64,000 bases of DNA, from contig CALBFE010000099.1 of assembly GCA_937888825.1 (NCBI GenBank), forward strand, positions 1 through 64,000, read 5' to 3'. This DNA comes from an uncultured Actinomycetes bacterium. GTDB taxonomy: Bacteria; Actinomycetota; Actinomycetes; Nanopelagicales; Nanopelagicaceae. Position numbers and translations under genes: made by a program. Under the pieces are notes generated by a model. The model was not told where the DNA came from. It saw nothing but the letters and a program-made list of their open reading frames with translations, and did no database searches. Shown in pieces: positions 61,095 to 64,000 of the stretch (position 1 is the first letter of the stretch; each line of letters starts with the position of its first letter).

Positions 61095-61898
61095 CTAAGG
61101 GCGTCCTAACCAGCGGTTGAAAAAATAAGGGGCAAGGATGATGCCAAAGATAGCTCCTGCAAAGAAGGCAATACCTGGACGACTAAAGAAAAATAAGTTG
61201 CCGATAACTCCTGAGAACAAAGTCCACAAAAGGAATATGTCGGTAGTGCGGAATGTGGCCCCACCCTTTCGCTTTTCCCGTGGGGTAATCAGATGTAATG
61301 CACCGATTAGAAACATTCCACACAGTAACCAACCAAAAGTATTTGATAAAGGTATCTCAGGTTGGAAGGGAACATGCGCACCAGTGACAACCCAGGTCCA
61401 ATTACCCTCTGCAACCATCATGGGATCTAAAAATAAATCCCACGCAGCAAGTGCTATTCCGCCATAGAGAAATACCCAGTTGCCTGCAATTCTGCGGGCC
61501 GCAGTTAAAACAGGGTGGGCCATCATGATCCAAGCAAAAGGAACAACAAGAGGTACTTCAAAAATCTTTAACCCTAAGTTGCCAGAGTATGAGTAGTTAC
61601 CAAAAGGCCACTGGGTAACAACGCCTACGTGTTCGATGAAGAGAGCAAAGATAAATGTAAAGAAAAAGTAAGTGATGGCATAGCGAGTGCCGTATGCAAG
61701 AAGTGCGTGCAGCAACATCGCTCCTGCGCCCCAATAAACTACATTGATAGTGAGCAATCTCAATACTTCACCATCCACTAATGGATAGATGACTTGAAGC
61801 AATATTGCGATGGCAACAACAGAGTTCAATAGCCCATTTACCCGGGGTGAAAGCTGCCCATAGCGACGCTGTCTTGGAGTGTAATGACGAAGCGACAT
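61095..61898 (-). CDS. cruF: CruF-like carotenoid 1',2'-hydratase
   Basis: This 267-residue protein has about seven membrane helices. The segments FALFIEHVGVVTQWPFGNYSYSG, FAWIMMAHPVLTA and AAWDLFLDPMMVAEGNWTW are typical of the CruF/DUF422 family. CruF adds water across the end double bond of acyclic carotenoid ends. With a lycopene cyclase present, one end of the molecule may be cyclised and the other hydrated. The downstream GT2 gene is 5 bases away. Confidence 0.85.
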   Translation of the reverse strand: MSLRHYTPRQRRYGQLSPRVNGLLNSVVAIAILLQVIYPLVDGEVLRLLTINVVYWGAGAMLLHALLAYGTRYAITYFFFTFIFALFIEHVGVVTQWPFGNYSYSGNLGLKIFEVPLVVPFAWIMMAHPVLTAARRIAGNWVFLYGGIALAAWDLFLDPMMVAEGNWTWVVTGAHVPFQPEIPLSNTFGWLLCGMFLIGALHLITPREKRKGGATFRTTDIFLLWTLFSGVIGNLFFFSRPGIAFFAGAIFGIILAPYFFNRWLGRP

Positions 61899-61924
61899 GG
61901 CTTAAGTCTGCCCTAAAAGCCTTC

Positions 61925-62581
61925 CTAACTATTAATCGAACCGCGAATATCTTTGACTGCAAAGCGTGCAAAGAGCTCTTCTGAATACCATTTATAGGTA
62001 CTTGTGTCTGCAATCGCCTTTTGGTGGGCTGCGCCTTTGTATGCAAAGTTCCTAATTGCCTCTCCAGACTCCCATAATGAAAAAGTGCCCTGCAAACCAA
62101 TAGGAGCTTCACCAATTCCAATGGCAGAGATCAAGCCAGGTGCTGATTTCAAAGACATAGTTACAGGTGGAACAGAGTTCCAAAAGCGAAGGTTTTGATG
62201 CCACTTAATCCGCGCTCGTGTAATTGCAACAACAGGACCGGTCCAATCCTTAATTGAAGCAACAAAGGGTTCTCGTTTTGCCCATTGACCATGAGAAGAG
62301 ATTGGTTCAAGAACAGCACGAAATTCACTCACACTGTTCTTACGCCATTGCTTCACAACAAAAGATTGATCAAAGGTGTCAATGTCATGGACTTGTGCAA
62401 TCAAACCCCAACGAAGAGCGTTGGCATCGGCTGGTGTGAAAGTCTCACCTTTGCCAGTTCCTAAGGATTTAAAGAATCCTACGTTTTTAGATGAATGTAA
62501 AACAAAGCGATCCATTGCCATCGCAGCTAGCGCAAATGGGATGCGACTAGGAGTGATGGTCCAGAAGTAGGCGATGATCAT
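61925..62581 (-). CDS. CrtA-like (spheroidene monooxygenase-type) protein
   Basis: This 218-residue protein resembles the spheroidene monooxygenase CrtA family: FKSLGTGKGETFTPADAN, RWGLIAQVHDI, GPVVAITRARI, RFWNSVPPVTMSL, GIGEAPIGLQGTFSLWES and WYSEELFARF. CrtA inserts oxygen at the C-2 position of acyclic carotenoids. Finding it with cruF and a CrtD-like gene suggests a keto-group at the hydrated end. It lies 26 bases before cruF on the same strand. Confidence 0.75.
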   Translation of the reverse strand: MIIAYFWTITPSRIPFALAAMAMDRFVLHSSKNVGFFKSLGTGKGETFTPADANALRWGLIAQVHDIDTFDQSFVVKQWRKNSVSEFRAVLEPISSHGQWAKREPFVASIKDWTGPVVAITRARIKWHQNLRFWNSVPPVTMSLKSAPGLISAIGIGEAPIGLQGTFSLWESGEAIRNFAYKGAAHQKAIADTSTYKWYSEELFARFAVKDIRGSINS

Positions 62582-62824
62582 CTAGAACCAGCGAATCATT
62601 CCAATAAGGCCAGCTGCTGCATAAAAGAACTGCAAGAAAAGGATTCCACGGTGTTTACCAAGATATGCCCAGATGCCAATAAGGGCAGAGGATGTGAGAA
62701 GCAATGTGAATCCAATGAACTCAGCTCCAATATTTGCAGCAACAAGGAGTGAGTAAACAATGGCAGTTGCAACACCTAGCCACTCAAAGATCCTTGCCTT
62801 AGTGGCATTGCTATTTCTGTTCAA
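62582..62824 (-). CDS. Small membrane protein (80 aa) upstream of the CrtA-like gene
   Basis: The protein has two or three hydrophobic helices: EWLGVATAIVYSLLVAANIGA, GFTLLLTSSALIGIWAYLG and FLQFFYAAAGLIGMI. The start overlaps the VOC gene by 14 bases, and the stop touches the CrtA-like gene start, so it belongs to the same transcript. No family is recognised; a nucleotide or vitamin transporter fragment is not supported. Confidence 0.6.
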   Translation of the reverse strand: MNRNSNATKARIFEWLGVATAIVYSLLVAANIGAEFIGFTLLLTSSALIGIWAYLGKHRGILFLQFFYAAAGLIGMIRWF

Positions 62825-63194
62825 TTAAATCCCACTTATTTCCATATTTGTCTTTGAAAACTATAACCTGACCGTATGCCTCTTGGCGTGGAGTTTCAAT
62901 AAACTCTATTCCCTTAGATGTATAGCTCTCATAGGTCTCGTTAAAGTTAGTTGTATACATAAAAAATCCGACTCGACCACCTGTTGAATTACCTATTGCT
63001 GCCACCTGCGCTTCATTTGCAGCCTTTGCTAGCAAAATCTGAGCACCTTGTGAGCTAGGGGCAACTACCACCCAGCGCTTTTCGGGTGTCAGTGATGTGT
63101 CTTCAATAAGTGCGAAACCCAGATCATTAACGTAGTGAGAAATTGCAGAGTCATAATCATCAATAACAATGGCAATCATTCCTAAAGTGTTCAT
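62811..63194 (-). CDS. VOC (glyoxalase/bleomycin resistance-type) family protein
   Basis: This 127-residue protein has two beta-alpha-beta-beta-beta modules of the vicinal oxygen chelate superfamily: GMIAIVIDDYDSAISHYVNDLGF, then VGFFMYTTNFNETYESYTSKGIEF, ending VIVFKDKYGNKWDLIEQ. Conserved Glu and His residues can bind a metal, but whether this member is catalytic is unclear. ATG 63194 is preferred to the upstream in-frame start at 63293. Confidence 0.82.
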   Translation of the reverse strand: MNTLGMIAIVIDDYDSAISHYVNDLGFALIEDTSLTPEKRWVVVAPSSQGAQILLAKAANEAQVAAIGNSTGGRVGFFMYTTNFNETYESYTSKGIEFIETPRQEAYGQVIVFKDKYGNKWDLIEQK

Positions 63195-63196
63195 AA

Positions 63197-63385
63197 TTAA
63201 TGGCCAACAACAATAGGTGTGGTACCAGTGATGCTTGCTGACTCTGAAAACGACGTGGGATAAACAGATTGTGGATGACCAACTACAACCCACTCAACAG
63301 ATGAGATGTTACTTGTGGTTTCTGCAACCAAATTCATTGAAAAAGGAAACATGTGCTCATTTACTATGAATTTAATTTCACACAC
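63197..63385 (-). CDS. Possible small ORF (62 aa), uncertain
   Basis: The frame fills the gap between nhaA and the VOC gene: it starts 8 bases inside nhaA and stops 2 bases before the VOC start. Its product is Ser/Thr/Val-rich, with few charged residues and no recognised family (part: SSVEWVVVGHPQSVYP). The tight packing is suggestive, but the composition is not; it may be untranslated leader. Confidence 0.25.
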   Translation of the reverse strand: MCEIKFIVNEHMFPFSMNLVAETTSNISSVEWVVVGHPQSVYPTSFSESASITGTTPIVVGH

Positions 63386-64000
63386 TAGATTTCTTATCCT
63401 GAAAATTTAAGTTGAAAAGAGTCAATGACAGAATCCCTGAGATTATCGAAGCGCAAAGAACTCCAAATATCGCCTGCTCTTGCTGAGAGACATCCTGGAA
63501 GGCAAGCTTTGAAATAAAGATTGCCACTGTAAAACCAATGCCTGCCGCCATTCCTGTCGCAAGGATATCTTTTAAGCTTGCCCCGGCTGGCAACTCCCCA
63601 ACATCAAACTTCTTAATGGCAAAAGCTGAAATAAAAATTCCTAAGGGCTTCCCAATTACGAGCCCCACAATGATGGCCCAAAAAAGGGAGGAATTTATTG
63701 CCCCCTGTATGCTCGATCTCGAAATCTCAATTCCGCTATTTGTAAATGCGAAGAGAGGGACAATGAGATAAGAACTCCATGGGTGAATGGAATGTTCTAA
63801 CCATTCAACTGTTGAAATCGAACCTTTAACAATTTTCTGTGATTCCTTCACGCGGTCGATAGTTTCTAAATTAGTTAACTCCTCCTGATCCACATGCTGC
63901 GGTTGGATTAATGGTGATGCAGGGGCGAGTAAGCCCAAAATTACGCCTCCAATTGTTGGGTGGATTCCGGTCTTGTAGAGCGAGAGCCAGAGAGCGAGGC
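63378..64000 (-). CDS. nhaA: Na+/H+ antiporter NhaA, C-terminal part (5' end outside window)
   Basis: The frame is open to the window end and encodes about 206 residues. WLSLYKTGIHPTIGGVILGLLAP (about residues 6-28 of the visible part) and GLVIGKPLGIFISAFAIKKF, then ILATGMAAGIGFTVAIFIS, match helices of NhaA (segments around helices 8 and 10-11). NhaA exchanges Na+ for H+ at the membrane. The N-terminal half, with the paired Asp of helix 5, lies beyond the window. The downstream order on this strand is then VOC, the small membrane gene and crtA-like, all close enough for a shared transcript. Confidence 0.93.
   Translation of the reverse strand, partial: LALWLSLYKTGIHPTIGGVILGLLAPASPLIQPQHVDQEELTNLETIDRVKESQKIVKGSISTVEWLEHSIHPWSSYLIVPLFAFTNSGIEISRSSIQGAINSSLFWAIIVGLVIGKPLGIFISAFAIKKFDVGELPAGASLKDILATGMAAGIGFTVAIFISKLAFQDVSQQEQAIFGVLCASIISGILSLTLFNLNFQDKKSSV

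Overview
The window looks like a piece of a streamlined, low-to-moderate GC actinobacterial chromosome, most probably a freshwater acI-type actinobacterium (Nanopelagicales). This is inferred from gene content and style. It has actinobacterial hallmarks: SepH, the lexA / LysM gene / nrdR order, an SOS box of the TCGAAC-N4-GTTCGA type, a SAM-IV riboswitch, a class II DAHP synthase, divergent glgM/glgC, a PASTA kinase, and a Lys/Ala-rich N-terminal extension on the principal sigma factor. Genes are packed with 1-50 bp overlaps or gaps, and only one gap exceeds 300 bp. No phage, transposase, CRISPR array or rRNA is seen.

Layout. 1-3.3 kb is the most accessory-looking part: a cytochrome b5-like protein with a Pro-Thr linker, a remnant of a copper type II monooxygenase, a YefM-YoeB toxin-antitoxin pair, an LPATA-anchored wall protein with its own class D-like sortase, two strong terminators, and an unusual tRNA-like gene. 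3.3-7.3 kb holds a small membrane protein, an SDR oxidoreductase, a DUF305 lipoprotein, a secreted metalloprotease-like protein with a second Pro-Thr linker, and a methyltransferase. 7.3-12.1 kb is the LexA/SOS locus (lexA and a divergent LysM gene around two SOS boxes), then nrdR and the B12-dependent ribonucleotide reductase nrdJ. 12.9-16.4 kb is an FMN-riboswitch-controlled riboflavin operon ribD-ribE-ribBA-ribH. 16.5-20.2 kb has a DinG-type helicase, a Nudix hydrolase, a PKD-like secreted protein and a DUF4192-like protein.

20.2-22.8 kb is a SAM-IV riboswitch with metY-metX. 22.9-30.7 kb carries rpoD, topoisomerase IV (parE, and a short parC without the C-terminal domain), an ABC-F protein and small genes. 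30.8-35.7 kb has pseudouridine salvage (psuG-psuK), a phosphodiesterase-like enzyme, sepH and an MFS transporter. 35.7-40.3 kb holds inositol monophosphatase, rplS with an unusual tail, lepB, rnhB, dprA and era. 40.3-50.7 kb covers central carbon metabolism and repair: glgM, glgC, xylB, a 6-phosphofructokinase with pyrophosphate-type signature residues, class II DAHP synthase, ogt, threonine aldolase, nfo and two EamA exporters. 50.7-53.8 kb has a PASTA Ser/Thr kinase, then a TPP-riboswitch-controlled PnuC-family transporter (thus probably a thiamine transporter, PnuT) overlapping a small P-loop kinase.

53.8-62.6 kb is a carotenoid cluster: heterodimeric lycopene cyclase (crtYc, crtYd), crtB, crtI, crtE, a CDP-alcohol phosphatidyltransferase-like gene, a second CrtI-family desaturase, a family 2 glycosyltransferase, a CruF-like hydratase and a CrtA-like monooxygenase. 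Together they predict a cyclised, hydroxylated or ketolated, possibly glycosylated carotenoid. The window ends in the C-terminal part of an NhaA antiporter read on the minus strand.

Three vitamin- or cofactor-sensing riboswitches (FMN, SAM-IV, TPP), LexA, and probably NrdR are the visible regulators. The most interesting points are the TPP-controlled transporter-kinase pair, the odd tRNA-like gene, the CTD-less ParC, and the composition of the carotenoid cluster.
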